A stretch of 64,000 bases of DNA from Thalassobius sp002708925 (GTDB lineage Bacteria; Pseudomonadota; Alphaproteobacteria; Rhodobacterales; Rhodobacteraceae), in NCBI RefSeq assembly GCF_049803795.1, contig NZ_JBNAGJ010000005.1:62001-126000 (forward strand), given 5' to 3'. Under the pieces are notes generated by a model. That model did no database searches. It had not been told where the DNA came from and saw only the letters and a program-made list of their open reading frames with translations. Shown here in pieces: positions 1-7,991 of the stretch (position 1 is its first letter; each line of letters begins with the position of its first letter). The position numbers and the translations under genes were made by a program.

Positions 1-1
1 G

Positions 2-442
2 CCGCGCGAACGGGTGCACGAATTGGCCCGCAGCGCGACCTATGCGTTCTTTGGCCTGTCGCGCCCTCTGTCCGAGGTGACGCTGACCTTCATGAACGAC
101 CCGCGCCTGCGCAGTATCGCCGCCAAATCCCGCGCGCGGATGAATGAGATGGTCCGCCTGACGGTCAATCATCTGGGCGGGCATAACGTGGTCTGGAAAG
201 AGGACGTGCCGTTCTTGTGGATTTCCCTGCCCGAAGGCTGGCGTACCGCCAGTTTCATCCGCGCGGCTGAATCGCAGGGGGTGATCCTCAAAAGCGCCGA
301 GGAATTCGTCCTGCGCCACGCCCGCGCGCCTCATGCGGTGCGGTTGGCGGTGAACGGGCAGGTGGATATTGCCCGCTACGAGGCCGGAATCGTTCAGGTG
401 CGTCAGCTTCTGGACAATCCGCGCGAGGAATTCACCGTTTAG
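2..442 (+). CDS. MocR/PdxR-type aminotransferase-fold regulator, C-terminal fragment
   Basis: The reading frame is open from the window edge, so the gene is cut at its 5' end and about 146 residues remain. The visible part matches the C-terminal small domain of fold-type I PLP-dependent aminotransferases, as found in GntR/MocR regulators and 2-aminoadipate-type aminotransferases. It includes a helix around NEMVRLTVNHLGG and a segment about effective use of the small domain (PEGWRTASFIRAAESQGV). The PLP lysine and any N-terminal winged helix lie outside the window, so regulator versus plain enzyme cannot be decided. The ending AVRLAVNGQVD followed by a helix and a short tail is typical of MocR proteins. 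It is not obviously co-transcribed with rplM, which has its own promoter. Confidence 0.75.
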   Translation, partial: PRERVHELARSATYAFFGLSRPLSEVTLTFMNDPRLRSIAAKSRARMNEMVRLTVNHLGGHNVVWKEDVPFLWISLPEGWRTASFIRAAESQGVILKSAEEFVLRHARAPHAVRLAVNGQVDIARYEAGIVQVRQLLDNPREEFTV

Positions 443-456
443 GGTGAAGTTTGTGG

Positions 457-470
457 GGTATTTGAATACC
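457..470. repeat. Perfect 14-bp palindrome between the regulator fragment and rplM
   Basis: The sequence GGTATTTGAATACC is a 6-bp inverted repeat with a 2-base centre. It lies 15 bp after the stop codon of the upstream gene and about 60 bp before the rplM -10 element. It could be an operator or a weak terminator; no T-run follows directly, although TATTTTCT comes just after. Confidence 0.3.
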
Positions 471-518
471 TATTTTCTAACTCATTGAAAACGAATGCAA
501 AATACGCGCTTGCGTGGC

Positions 519-546
519 TTGACTGTGTTTTCAGGCCCTATATAAC
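519..546 (+). promoter_or_regulatory. Predicted sigma-70-type promoter of rplM-rpsI
   Basis: TTGACT (519-524) and TATAAC (541-546) are separated by 16 bp, close to the housekeeping consensus. They lie 65 bp upstream of the rplM start codon. Strong promoters of this type are expected for ribosomal protein operons. Confidence 0.6.
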
Positions 547-611
547 CGCGCAATCGAATTTGGATAGGGGCGTTTTGCCCGTTTCCGCAACTGAACAAGG
601 GTAATCCCGCG

Positions 612-1073
612 ATGAAAACCTTCTCTGCTACTCCGGCAGACATCGAGAAAAAGTGGATCATCATCGACGCCGAAGGCGTGGTGCTGGGCCGTCTTGCCTC
701 GATCGTCGCCATGCGTCTGCGTGGCAAGCACAAGCCGTCGTTCACTCCGAACCAGGACATGGGCGACAACGTGATTGTCATCAACGCTGACAAAATCCAG
801 ATGACTGGCAAAAAGCGCACTGACAAGAAATACTACTGGCACACGGGCCATCCGGGCGGCATCAAGCACCGCACCGCCGGTCAGATCCTGGAAGGCGCCT
901 ATCCCGAGCGTGTGGTCACCGCCGCCGTCAAGCGTATGCTGCCGGGCAACCGCCTGTCGCGCAAAGTGATGACCAACCTGCGTGTCTACGCCGGCGCCGA
1001 GCATCCGCACGAAGCGCAGAACCCCGAAGTTCTGGACGTCAAGTCCATGAACTCCAAGAACACCCGGAGCTGA
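612..1073 (+). CDS. rplM: 50S ribosomal protein L13
   Basis: This 153-residue protein has the expected length for alphaproteobacterial L13, a component of the large ribosomal subunit that is needed early in assembly. Recognisable features are the opening KTFSATPADIEKKW, the stretch VLGRLASIVAMRLRGK near residues 25-40, and YYWHTGHPGG near residue 75. The C-terminal VYAGAEHPHEAQNP is also characteristic. A GGGTAATCCCGCG leader precedes the ATG. It is followed after 3 bases by rpsI, the usual two-gene operon. Confidence 0.98.
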   Translation: MKTFSATPADIEKKWIIIDAEGVVLGRLASIVAMRLRGKHKPSFTPNQDMGDNVIVINADKIQMTGKKRTDKKYYWHTGHPGGIKHRTAGQILEGAYPERVVTAAVKRMLPGNRLSRKVMTNLRVYAGAEHPHEAQNPEVLDVKSMNSKNTRS

Positions 1074-1076
1074 TAA

Positions 1077-1562
1077 ATGGCCGATCAAATCAATTCGCTG
1101 GAAGACCTGGCCGCCGCAACTGGTGTTGAAACCGTTGTCGAAGTCGAAGCCCCCCGTGAGCCCGTCCGTGACGAGCTGGGCCGTTCCTATGCCACCGGCA
1201 AGCGTAAAGACGCTGTTGCTCGTGTGTGGGTGAAGCCCGGTTCGGGCAAAGTCACCGTGAACGGCAAGGAAATGAACGCCTATTTCGCGCGTCCCGTGCT
1301 GCAACTGATCGTGCGTCAGCCCTTCGGTGTGGCCGGTGTTGACGATCAGTTCGACGTTGTCGCCACCGTCAAGGGCGGCGGTCTGTCCGGTCAGGCCGGT
1401 GCTGTGAAACACGGTATCTCGAAGGCGCTGCAACTGTACGATCCCTCGCTGCGTGGCGCGCTGAAGGCCGCTGGCTTCCTGACCCGCGACAGCCGCGTTG
1501 TGGAACGTAAGAAATACGGTAAGCGCAAAGCGCGTCGTTCGTTCCAGTTCTCGAAGCGTTAA
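1077..1562 (+). CDS. rpsI: 30S ribosomal protein S9
   Basis: The protein has 161 residues. The first 35 or so form an acidic N-terminal extension common in this family, followed by the S9 core beginning at YATGKRKDAVARVW. The basic tail ends in FSKR; in S9 this C-terminus reaches into the ribosomal P site and contacts tRNA. The ATG lies 3 bases after the rplM stop, so translation is coupled with L13. A clear hairpin-plus-T terminator follows. Confidence 0.98.
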   Translation: MADQINSLEDLAAATGVETVVEVEAPREPVRDELGRSYATGKRKDAVARVWVKPGSGKVTVNGKEMNAYFARPVLQLIVRQPFGVAGVDDQFDVVATVKGGGLSGQAGAVKHGISKALQLYDPSLRGALKAAGFLTRDSRVVERKKYGKRKARRSFQFSKR

Positions 1563-1590
1563 TCTTTCGCTTCTTTCGGAATTTGGCAAA

Positions 1591-1617
1591 GGGCCGCCCG
1601 ATTAGGTGGCCCTTTTC
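1591..1617 (+). terminator. Rho-independent terminator of rplM-rpsI
   Basis: GGGCCGCC and GGTGGCCC form an 8-bp stem with one G-U pair and a 6-base loop, followed by TTTTCTGT. It starts 29 bases after the rpsI stop codon. Confidence 0.85.
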
Positions 1618-1663
1618 TGTTGCGCTTTGGCGTCCTTTTCTGGTGTCATCGGGGCCGCAGACG

Positions 1664-1693
1664 TAAAAAAGGCGGGCCGAGGGACCCGCCTTT
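1664..1693 (-). terminator. Terminator of the barrel-protein gene (minus strand)
   Basis: Read on the minus strand, GGCGGG and CCCGCC form a stem around an 8-base loop, and a run of six T follows (A-run at 1665-1670 on the plus strand). It lies 44 bases after the stop of the minus-strand gene. Confidence 0.8.
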
Positions 1694-1736
1694 CGTATAT
1701 CCGCGCGATTGGAAACGCGGATTTGGTCTTGGCTGA

Positions 1737-2375
1737 TTAGCTCAGCAGGTCCAGCTCATAATCGAACACGATCGAGGTGGTCAGGTCCGAACCGGCCGAG
1801 TCATCGTCGGAGAATTCGATCGACAGGCCAACGCCGCCTTCAAAGCCGTAGCCGAAGTTCAGTTCCCATGCGGTCACGTCACCGTCGGTGCCCAGAACCG
1901 GCTCAACGGTCCAGTCGCCGACTGCAACTTCCAGAGCAACCTCGTGGTAGTCGTCTTCGGATTCGATGTCATAGGTGTAGGTGTACGAACCCGAAACGGT
2001 GTCCGAGAACGCCTGGCTCAGCACCAGCTCGGCTTCGGTGGTGTCGTAGCCGCTGTCGTCGTACCAGTAGCCGTACAGAGCAACCTCGTAGGAGGTTTTG
2101 TCGGTGATGTCGCCGCCGTAGCCCAGGGCCAGTTCGGTTTCCAGCTCGTCAACGCCGCCGGCTTCGGCGAAGGTGAAGGTCAGGCCAGCGAAGAAGCCAC
2201 CAGCGGTGTATTCGCCGCCCAGGCTCAGTTCAACAGCATCGCCAGTGGAGTCAAAGTCGCTGTCAAAATCGACCGAAGCTTCGAAACCTGCGGTGGCCGA
2301 GAATTCGCCAGCGAATGCGCCGACGGGCAGCAGGGCGATAGCAGCAGCGGCTGCCAGAGATTTTTGGGTGAACAT
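1737..2375 (-). CDS. Secreted outer-membrane beta-barrel (porin-like) protein
   Basis: This 212-residue product begins with a classical signal peptide (MFTQKSLAAAAAIALLPVGAFA, cleavage after AFA around residue 22). The mature part is rich in alternating aromatic and small residues, with many Asp, Glu and Gly and few Lys, as in small acidic barrels. Examples are ELSLGGEYTAGGFFAGLTF and YEVALYGYWYDDSGYD. The C-terminus is FDYELDLLS and lacks a strict terminal Phe. I chose the ATG at 2375 because AAGGGA sits 6-7 bases before it; an in-frame ATG 15 bases upstream has no such site. It resembles putative porins of the TorF-like type, but the transported solute is unknown. It is a single transcription unit with its own terminator. 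Confidence 0.7.
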   Translation of the reverse strand: MFTQKSLAAAAAIALLPVGAFAGEFSATAGFEASVDFDSDFDSTGDAVELSLGGEYTAGGFFAGLTFTFAEAGGVDELETELALGYGGDITDKTSYEVALYGYWYDDSGYDTTEAELVLSQAFSDTVSGSYTYTYDIESEDDYHEVALEVAVGDWTVEPVLGTDGDVTAWELNFGYGFEGGVGLSIEFSDDDSAGSDLTTSIVFDYELDLLS

Positions 2376-2433
2376 ACGATGTCCCTTCATAGCGTATCAT
2401 TCGTTTGAGTGTCCGACTGTTGCCTGGTTCAAA

Positions 2434-2448
2434 TCCGATTGAATCGGA
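2434..2448. promoter_or_regulatory. Perfect 15-bp palindrome, operator candidate
   Basis: TCCGATT-G-AATCGGA is a perfect 7+1+7 inverted repeat in the 254-bp stretch between the barrel-protein gene and the TetR gene. It lies 59 bp upstream of the barrel start codon. The size and symmetry fit a dimeric helix-turn-helix repressor. The binding protein is unknown; the nearby TetR protein is one candidate. Confidence 0.4.
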
Positions 2449-2629
2449 CCTTAGGTGGGTAAGGGGCCGGAACCTGAGCGTTTTACTCTGATTCTGTGCC
2501 TTTGTCCTGCTCGGTCGTCGCAAAAACCTCTTAACGCTGCAATGCAGAAAGGGTAAATGGCAAAATTAGCTTTTAATATGAAGAGTTTGTAACGTGCTAA
2601 AAGATTAGGCGCGCATTGTCACAGTTTGA

Positions 2630-3250
2630 TCATTTGTCGGGCGAGATAAGGCCCAGCCCGCGCAGATACACGCCGATGCCGGTTTCCAGCAGATCTTCGG
2701 GGGGGAAGGGCGTCTGGGTGCCCGGCGAGTTGCGCGCATAAAGCTCGACCACCCCGTGGCTTAGCGCCCAGATATGCGCCGAGAACATCGCCGCGGGGGG
2801 GCGTTTTTCAGGGGGGATATGCTGCGAAAGATCATCCGCGGCTTTTTCCAGAACCCCGCGTGCCCGATGCGCGACAGCGGCCAGCTCGGGCGTGCGATTC
2901 ACGGAAATGCCGGATTCAAACATCGCGATATAGTGACCGGGATATTTGCGCGCAAAGGCCAGATAGGCGCGTCCCGTGGCCTCGAACGCAGCCAGCGCCG
3001 AGGGTTGCCCCTTGTCATAGGCATATTGCATGACGTCGGCGAAAATCTCATAGCCCTGGCGCGCGGCCTCGGCGATCAGATCGTCGCGCCCTTCGAAATG
3101 CCGGTAAACGGCGGCCGGGGTCACGCCGGCCTGTTTGGCGGCCTCGGACAGGGTGAATCCGGTGGGGCCTTTTTGTTCGATCAACAGCAGGGCCGCCTCG
3201 ACCAGGGCCTGGCGCAGGTTGCCGTGATGATATCCGCGTTTCTTAGGCAT
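2630..3250 (-). CDS. TetR/AcrR family transcriptional regulator
   Basis: This 206-residue protein has the TetR layout: an N-terminal DNA-binding helix-turn-helix at about residues 10-55 (ALLLIEQKGPTGFTLSEAAK then GVTPAAVYRHFEGRDDLIAE) and a helical ligand-binding and dimerisation domain. The C-terminal part resembles TetR_C_33/WHG-type domains (MFSAHIWALSHGVVELYA). The start MPKKRGYHHGN is typical of this subgroup; longer in-frame starts would run far into ppk2. The ATG overlaps the ppk2 stop by 8 bases, so the two genes are probably translated together. The ligand and targets are unknown. Confidence 0.88.
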   Translation of the reverse strand: MPKKRGYHHGNLRQALVEAALLLIEQKGPTGFTLSEAAKQAGVTPAAVYRHFEGRDDLIAEAARQGYEIFADVMQYAYDKGQPSALAAFEATGRAYLAFARKYPGHYIAMFESGISVNRTPELAAVAHRARGVLEKAADDLSQHIPPEKRPPAAMFSAHIWALSHGVVELYARNSPGTQTPFPPEDLLETGIGVYLRGLGLISPDK

Positions 3251-4112
3251 CCCAGATATCCGGACCTGCACAAATCGAGCCATCCACCGGGCCGATGGCC
3301 TTGCTGTCTTTGCGGTCGTAATCGATCGCTTGCAGCACATGGCGGATCGCGGCCAGACGGGCGCGTTTTTTGTCATCCGAGCGAATGATCGTCCAGGGCG
3401 CGGCCTGAGTGTGACTGCGCTCCAGCGTTTCGCGAATGGCGGCGCTGTAGGCATCCCATTTCTTCAGACCCTCGACGTCGATCCAGCTGAGCTTCCACTG
3501 TTTCAAAGGATCGCTTTCGCGCGCCAGGAACCGTTTCAGCTGCTCGGCCCGCCCCACGTTCAGCCAGAATTTGAACAGTATAATCCCTTCATCCACCAGC
3601 ATTTTTTCGAAATCTGGCACCTGGGCAAAGAAATGCGCGCGCTGACTGTCCGAGCAGAACCCGAACACTTTTTCCACCACGCCGCGATTGTACCAGCTGC
3701 GGTCATAGAAGACGATCTCGCCGCCCGCTGGCAGGTGATCAATATAGCGCTGAAAATACCATTGCGTCTGTTCGGTATCCGAGGGTTTGGACAGCGCCAC
3801 CACACGCGCGCCGCGGGGGTTCAGATTCTCGCGGAAGCGTTTGATCGTGCCGCCCTTGCCAGCGGCGTCGCGGCCCTCGAACACGATGGCAATGCGCTGG
3901 CCGGTGGCCTTGGCCCAGCTTTGCAGCTTGACCAGCTCAACCTGGAGCTTCTCCATGTCCTTTTCATAGGGTTTACGCGCCAGTTTTTCCGAATGCGGAT
4001 AGCTGGGCGCCAGGATATCCCCCTTTTCGGCGCGTTTGATCGCGTTGCGCACCTCGGCTGGGGCGTCATTTTCATAGAAAGCGCTGATCGCACCGTCAAA
4101 GGGCAGCTCCAT
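3243..4112 (-). CDS. ppk2: Polyphosphate kinase 2
   Basis: PPK2 enzymes transfer phosphate between polyphosphate and nucleoside di- or monophosphates in the cytoplasm. This 289-residue protein has the single-domain length of class I PPK2. It contains the Walker A region GRDAAGKGG at residues 80-88 and the Walker B/lid motif FYDRSWYNR at 135-143. The sequence KFWLNVGRAEQLKRFLAR is the family core that follows. I chose the ATG at 4112, with GGAGAGG 3-10 bases upstream, over an ATG 12 bases earlier. Class I enzymes usually prefer nucleoside diphosphates, but substrate choice is not certain from sequence alone. The next gene is a TetR regulator with an 8-base overlap. Confidence 0.93.
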   Translation of the reverse strand: MELPFDGAISAFYENDAPAEVRNAIKRAEKGDILAPSYPHSEKLARKPYEKDMEKLQVELVKLQSWAKATGQRIAIVFEGRDAAGKGGTIKRFRENLNPRGARVVALSKPSDTEQTQWYFQRYIDHLPAGGEIVFYDRSWYNRGVVEKVFGFCSDSQRAHFFAQVPDFEKMLVDEGIILFKFWLNVGRAEQLKRFLARESDPLKQWKLSWIDVEGLKKWDAYSAAIRETLERSHTQAAPWTIIRSDDKKRARLAAIRHVLQAIDYDRKDSKAIGPVDGSICAGPDIWDA

Positions 4113-4157
4113 GGGCCTCTCCATTTGTTTTCAATACAATATGGCGGTCTGCGCGGC

Positions 4158-5111
4158 TTAGTTCAATCCGGCACGCGCCGCCGCGCGGTCAATCGCGGCA
4201 ATGACCTGAGGTTTCGCGTTATGCTGCGGAGTGTGGCCGATCCCCGGCAGGACGGTCAGCCGCGCCTTTGGAATCTGACGGGCCAGCGGTTCCGAGTGGA
4301 TGGGCAGGCCGACAATCATGTCGGCACTGCCGTGCAGCAGTTCGGTCGGGGTTTGTATCTGCGGATAAAGAGGCACAAGCTGCGCGATTTCCCCGTTCAG
4401 ATTGGCGCGTTGCAGGGCATTGGCGCGCAGACAGGCACGGCGCAGGGTCAGGCCGGCACCGATATGGGCGCTATAGCCTGCGGGGGGCAGCTGGGGCGTG
4501 AAAATCGATTCCAGCTCGGCGGTGACCACGGAATCGGGGACATAGGCCGTTAGGTAGGGGATCACCAAAGGGCCGATCCAGGGGTGCGACAGCGTGCGAT
4601 AATAGCGCGACAGCGGCCCGTCCCAGGTTTGCGAGGCCCCCGCCACCAGCACCAGGCCTGAGATCCGATCCGCGCAATGCACCGCCCAGGCCAGCGCCAC
4701 CGCGCCGCCATAGGACTGGCCCAGCACGATAGGGCGCGTCGCCCCCAGTTGCGCGGCCGCGGCAGACAGAATCTCGGCCTGTTGACGGATCGTTGCGCCG
4801 GTCCGGTTGATCGGGTCCGAATAGCCCAGGCCGGGCCGGTCGAACAGGATCACTCGGTAGCGTTGCGCCAGCTCCTGGGCCAGCCCCTGGGTAAAATCCC
4901 GCACATTCCCCGAGGCCCCGTGGATCAGCACCAGATCCGGCCCGCTGCCCATTGTCACGGCGTGCAACCTGTGCCCCTCAACGGTCAGAAACTGGCCCTC
5001 GGGCGGGTGGCTGCGGATGGCGCGGGCCTCGTGACGGGCGGCGCGCCACAGGGTTGCCCCGTGTAGCGAGCCAAATAGAATTACAATTGATCCCAATATG
5101 ATAAGGGTCAA
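4158..5111 (-). CDS. Alpha/beta hydrolase with N-terminal membrane anchor
   Basis: The protein has an alpha/beta-hydrolase fold. The oxyanion region is VLIHGASGN, the nucleophile elbow is GQSYGGA with Ser133, an acid candidate lies in GSADMIV, and the catalytic His is in GIGHTPQ near the C-terminus. The first 20 residues are a hydrophobic helix (LIILGSIVILFGSL), so the enzyme is probably membrane-anchored or exported. The start is uncertain. I used TTG at 5111, which follows an AGG and leaves 10 bp of upstream distance from the metA stop at 5122. An ATG at 5168 would add 19 residues and overlap metA by 47 bases without a ribosome site. The substrate is unknown. Confidence 0.8.
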   Translation of the reverse strand: MTLIILGSIVILFGSLHGATLWRAARHEARAIRSHPPEGQFLTVEGHRLHAVTMGSGPDLVLIHGASGNVRDFTQGLAQELAQRYRVILFDRPGLGYSDPINRTGATIRQQAEILSAAAAQLGATRPIVLGQSYGGAVALAWAVHCADRISGLVLVAGASQTWDGPLSRYYRTLSHPWIGPLVIPYLTAYVPDSVVTAELESIFTPQLPPAGYSAHIGAGLTLRRACLRANALQRANLNGEIAQLVPLYPQIQTPTELLHGSADMIVGLPIHSEPLARQIPKARLTVLPGIGHTPQHNAKPQVIAAIDRAAARAGLN

Positions 5112-5121
5112 AGTTAACCTA

Positions 5122-6075
5122 TTACTTTCGCCAATCCGTCGAGGCCGATCCGATCTGATCCATATCATAGGGCGTTGTCAGATAGATCTCGGAAATCCAG
5201 TTGCCATAGAGCAAATGCGCATGGCTGCGCCAGCGGTTCTGCGGCGGGTTTTCGGGATTGTCCTGCGGGTAATAGTTGAAAGGCATCTGAATTTCGGCAC
5301 CTTCAACCTGATTATTGGCCAGATCGCGCTGGTATTCCTGATTCAGCGTGTCGCTGTCGTATTCCAGATGGTTGAACACATAGATTGCCCGGTGCGCCGG
5401 GTCTTCGACCAGCGCGGGGCCCACCACATCCGAATGCAGCAAAATAGGCAGACCGGCGGCCTCGATCTCGTCGCGGCGCATTTCCGTCCAGCGGCTGACG
5501 GGCATGATCATGTCGTCAGAAAATCCACGTAAATAAGGGCTTTGCGGGGCAAAGTTCATGTGGCGGTAGCAGCCGAACAGCTTCTCGTTCAGCAGATGTT
5601 TCTGCACATTATGGAAATAGTGAATCATCGCCATGCCGCCCCAGCAGACGCCAAAGGTGGAATGCACATGGGTCTGCGTCCAGTCGAACACCTGGCGCAG
5701 TTCGTCCCAATAGGTCACCTCTTCGAAGGGCAGATGTTCAATCGGGGCGCCGGTGATGATCAGCCCGTCGAATTTCTGACCGCTGGCTTTGACCTCGGCG
5801 AAGGTGCGATAGAAACTGGCCATGTGATCGGCGGCGGTGTTGCGGGCCTGGTGCTCGCTCATCCGGATCAGGCTGAATTCGATTTGCAGCGGCGTGGCGC
5901 CGATCAGGCGGGCGAACTGGTTCTCCGTCTGGATCTTTTTCGGCATCAGGTTCAGCAGGCCGATCCGCAGCGGGCGGATGTCCTGATGCTGGGCCATCTC
6001 TTCGGACATGACCATCACGCCCTCGTGCGTCAGCACGTCATAGGCCGGCAGATCATGAGGAAGTTTGATGGGCAT
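5122..6075 (-). CDS. metA: Homoserine O-acyltransferase MetA (predicted acetyl-CoA type)
   Basis: MetA acylates L-homoserine in the first committed step of methionine synthesis. This 317-residue protein starts MPIKLP like the family, with GGAGG 8 bases before the ATG. Visible residues are the catalytic Cys144 (FGVCWGG) and the His236/Glu238 pair (NHLEYD). Residue 113 is Glu in TGAPIEHL and aligns with E. coli position 111, which is Gly there. In characterised MetA enzymes Glu at this place goes with acetyl-CoA and Gly with succinyl-CoA, so I infer homoserine O-acetyltransferase activity. It lies between a P-loop protein gene (49 bases upstream) and a hydrolase gene on the same strand. No SAM-II riboswitch fits in the short leader. 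Confidence 0.95.
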   Translation of the reverse strand: MPIKLPHDLPAYDVLTHEGVMVMSEEMAQHQDIRPLRIGLLNLMPKKIQTENQFARLIGATPLQIEFSLIRMSEHQARNTAADHMASFYRTFAEVKASGQKFDGLIITGAPIEHLPFEEVTYWDELRQVFDWTQTHVHSTFGVCWGGMAMIHYFHNVQKHLLNEKLFGCYRHMNFAPQSPYLRGFSDDMIMPVSRWTEMRRDEIEAAGLPILLHSDVVGPALVEDPAHRAIYVFNHLEYDSDTLNQEYQRDLANNQVEGAEIQMPFNYYPQDNPENPPQNRWRSHAHLLYGNWISEIYLTTPYDMDQIGSASTDWRK

Positions 6076-6124
6076 TGGATTGGCCTCCGAAAGGTAAGAA
6101 TAGACAGGGAAGGTAGGACGCGGA

Positions 6125-6985
6125 TCAGCGGCGCTCAAGGGCCATGGCGATCAACTGGTCGAAATCCTGGGCGGATTTCACCTTTGCGATTTCCTCGGCC
6201 TTGACCGACACGCCCCAGTTCTGCGCCATCTGCGCATAGAGCGGCTGACGATGCGCCAGGGCCTGGGCATAGGTCCAGCGGATGAAATCATCGGGGTCTA
6301 CCTGCGTTTCATCGCAGCCCTTCTGATCCAGGTATTCGGCCCAGGCCCGTTCGAGAAACGCGGGCTGATAGGACATCGGCTTGGGCGCGCGGTCAAAGCG
6401 GCGGATCAGTTCGGCAGTATGCGCCTCAGACCCCTCAATCCAGATCATAAGCGTATGTTCCGACAGGGTTTTCAGCACCAGATCATCCGGATCGGCAGGG
6501 TTCACCCATTCGCAGATCGACCCGCCGGTATCGCAGATGAAATGCGGATAGCCGTACAAAGCCCCGGCCCGTTCGATGAAATAGGGGGTATCCAGCAGGG
6601 CGGCGATTTCAGCGGTGCGGAACTGCGCCTGACGGCGGGTATATTCGGCATAGGGCAGCCCGCCTTTGGCCTCATCCCCCGGTTTGCCCAGATACGAGGA
6701 CACCGGCGTCAGGTTCTCAAACGTGATATTAGAGCCGATATAAATCGAATCCGACATCAGCAACTCACGCAGAAAGGGGTTTTTCATCGCCTCGCGCTTA
6801 GCGTTGTCGGCGATATATTCGCCCATGTAGCGCGTCCCGATACGGTAATCGATTGAATAATGAAACCAGTCGCCCTGATCGCGCAGCATGTTCGAAAGAT
6901 AGGTCTTACCCAGCCCGGACATCCCGAAGAACAGGATCTTTTTATGCGTGGCGTTCAGCCAGTCTTGGGCAGAGGTATAGAGCAT
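6125..6985 (-). CDS. P-loop NTPase-fold protein of unknown function
   Basis: This 286-residue soluble protein has a Walker A motif GMSGLGKT at residues 21-28, right after a hydrophobic strand (KKILFF). That position is typical of small nucleotide or metabolite kinases and of ATPases with the motif at the N-terminus. A possible second strand is HFICDTGGSICEWVNP around residue 150, and LMIWIEGSEAHTAELIRRFDRAPKP is kinase-like. No transmembrane segment or secretion signal is present. I do not recognise a named family. It precedes metA by 49 bases on the same strand and may be co-transcribed with it, which is weak support for a link to metabolism. Confidence 0.8.
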   Translation of the reverse strand: MLYTSAQDWLNATHKKILFFGMSGLGKTYLSNMLRDQGDWFHYSIDYRIGTRYMGEYIADNAKREAMKNPFLRELLMSDSIYIGSNITFENLTPVSSYLGKPGDEAKGGLPYAEYTRRQAQFRTAEIAALLDTPYFIERAGALYGYPHFICDTGGSICEWVNPADPDDLVLKTLSEHTLMIWIEGSEAHTAELIRRFDRAPKPMSYQPAFLERAWAEYLDQKGCDETQVDPDDFIRWTYAQALAHRQPLYAQMAQNWGVSVKAEEIAKVKSAQDFDQLIAMALERR

Positions 6986-7036
6986 GGGTTCCGATCCTTG
7001 ACGCGCCAGCAGTCCTAGCGGGGCTGGCGGGGGCGG

Positions 7037-7945
7037 TCAAATCCTATTGCGCCGCAGCAGGCGGCCGTCGATGGTGATCAGCCCCGCCGCCAGCAGCGCG
7101 AACCCTCCGTAGGCGCGCAGGGGCAGCGTTTCGTCCAGCACCAAAGCGCCCAGCAAAATCGCACAAGGGGCCACCATCAGCGTTACCAGCAGCAGATTGC
7201 CCGCCCCCGCCATGGACAGCACCCGGTAATACAGCAGATAGGCACTGGCCGTCGCAATCAGCGACAGATAGCCAAGCGCGGCCCAGGTCAGCGGGGCCTG
7301 GGGCAGGGGGGGCGCGCCCTCGGTGCTGAGGGCAAGGGGGATCATGATCAGCGCGGCGCAGGTCAGCATCCCGGTGGCGGCCATCGCGGGCGATTGCCCC
7401 GACAGGGTTTTGCGCCCCCAGGCCCCCGCCAGCGCATAGGACAGCGAAGAGCCCAGCAACGCCAGTTGCCCCAGCGAGGCCAGGTTCAGCTGGCTCAGCG
7501 CGGCGGGGCCGATGATCACCGCCGCTCCGGCAAAACCCAGGGCCACACCGGCGGCCTTGCGCGCGCTCAGCCGTTCATCGGCGAACAGAACCGAGGCCAC
7601 AAGCACCCCCAGCACCGCCGTCAGCGCATTCAGAATCGCCGCAAGCCCGGACGAGATATGCTGCTGCCCCCAGGTGATCAGCGTAAAGGGCAGGGCGTTA
7701 TTCATCAGCCCCATCACCAGAAAGCCCCCCCAGATCGCGGCTGTGCGCGGCACCCGAATACCGCGCCACAGCACATAGACCCACAGCAATGCGGCCGCCC
7801 CGGTGATGCGAAAGGCCACCAGCCACAAAGGGCTGACATCGCGCAGGATCAGCGCGGTGGTCATGAACGAGGCGCCCCAGATCAGCGCCAGCAGGCTTAG
7901 CTCGGCCCAGGCGCGGGGGGGAATGGTTTTTTGAATCTGGCTCAT
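7037..7945 (-). CDS. EamA/DMT-family transporter (first copy)
   Basis: This 302-residue protein consists of about ten hydrophobic helices in two homologous EamA halves. The first half opens with LLALIWGASFMTTALILRDVSP and the second with LALLGSSLSYALAGAWGRK. This is the drug/metabolite transporter superfamily of the inner membrane, whose members usually export amino acids, metabolites or drugs. The substrate cannot be told from sequence. It lies 46 bases downstream of another EamA gene on the same strand, and the two are probably transcribed together. They are not close duplicates. Confidence 0.9.
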   Translation of the reverse strand: MSQIQKTIPPRAWAELSLLALIWGASFMTTALILRDVSPLWLVAFRITGAAALLWVYVLWRGIRVPRTAAIWGGFLVMGLMNNALPFTLITWGQQHISSGLAAILNALTAVLGVLVASVLFADERLSARKAAGVALGFAGAAVIIGPAALSQLNLASLGQLALLGSSLSYALAGAWGRKTLSGQSPAMAATGMLTCAALIMIPLALSTEGAPPLPQAPLTWAALGYLSLIATASAYLLYYRVLSMAGAGNLLLVTLMVAPCAILLGALVLDETLPLRAYGGFALLAAGLITIDGRLLRRNRI

Positions 7946-7991
7946 GATCCGAATTTAGATAGCGCAGCGCCAGGGCCAATCCGAAAGATGC

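Noticed and set aside
2426..2448. tRNA-like GGTTCAAATCC motif
   Set aside because: It resembles a T-loop, but the flanking bases do not form the T stem, and no acceptor or anticodon arms are found around it.
6076..6124. SAM-II riboswitch before metA
   Set aside because: The leader is only 49 bases and lacks the conserved SAM-II core; metA probably shares a transcript with the upstream gene.
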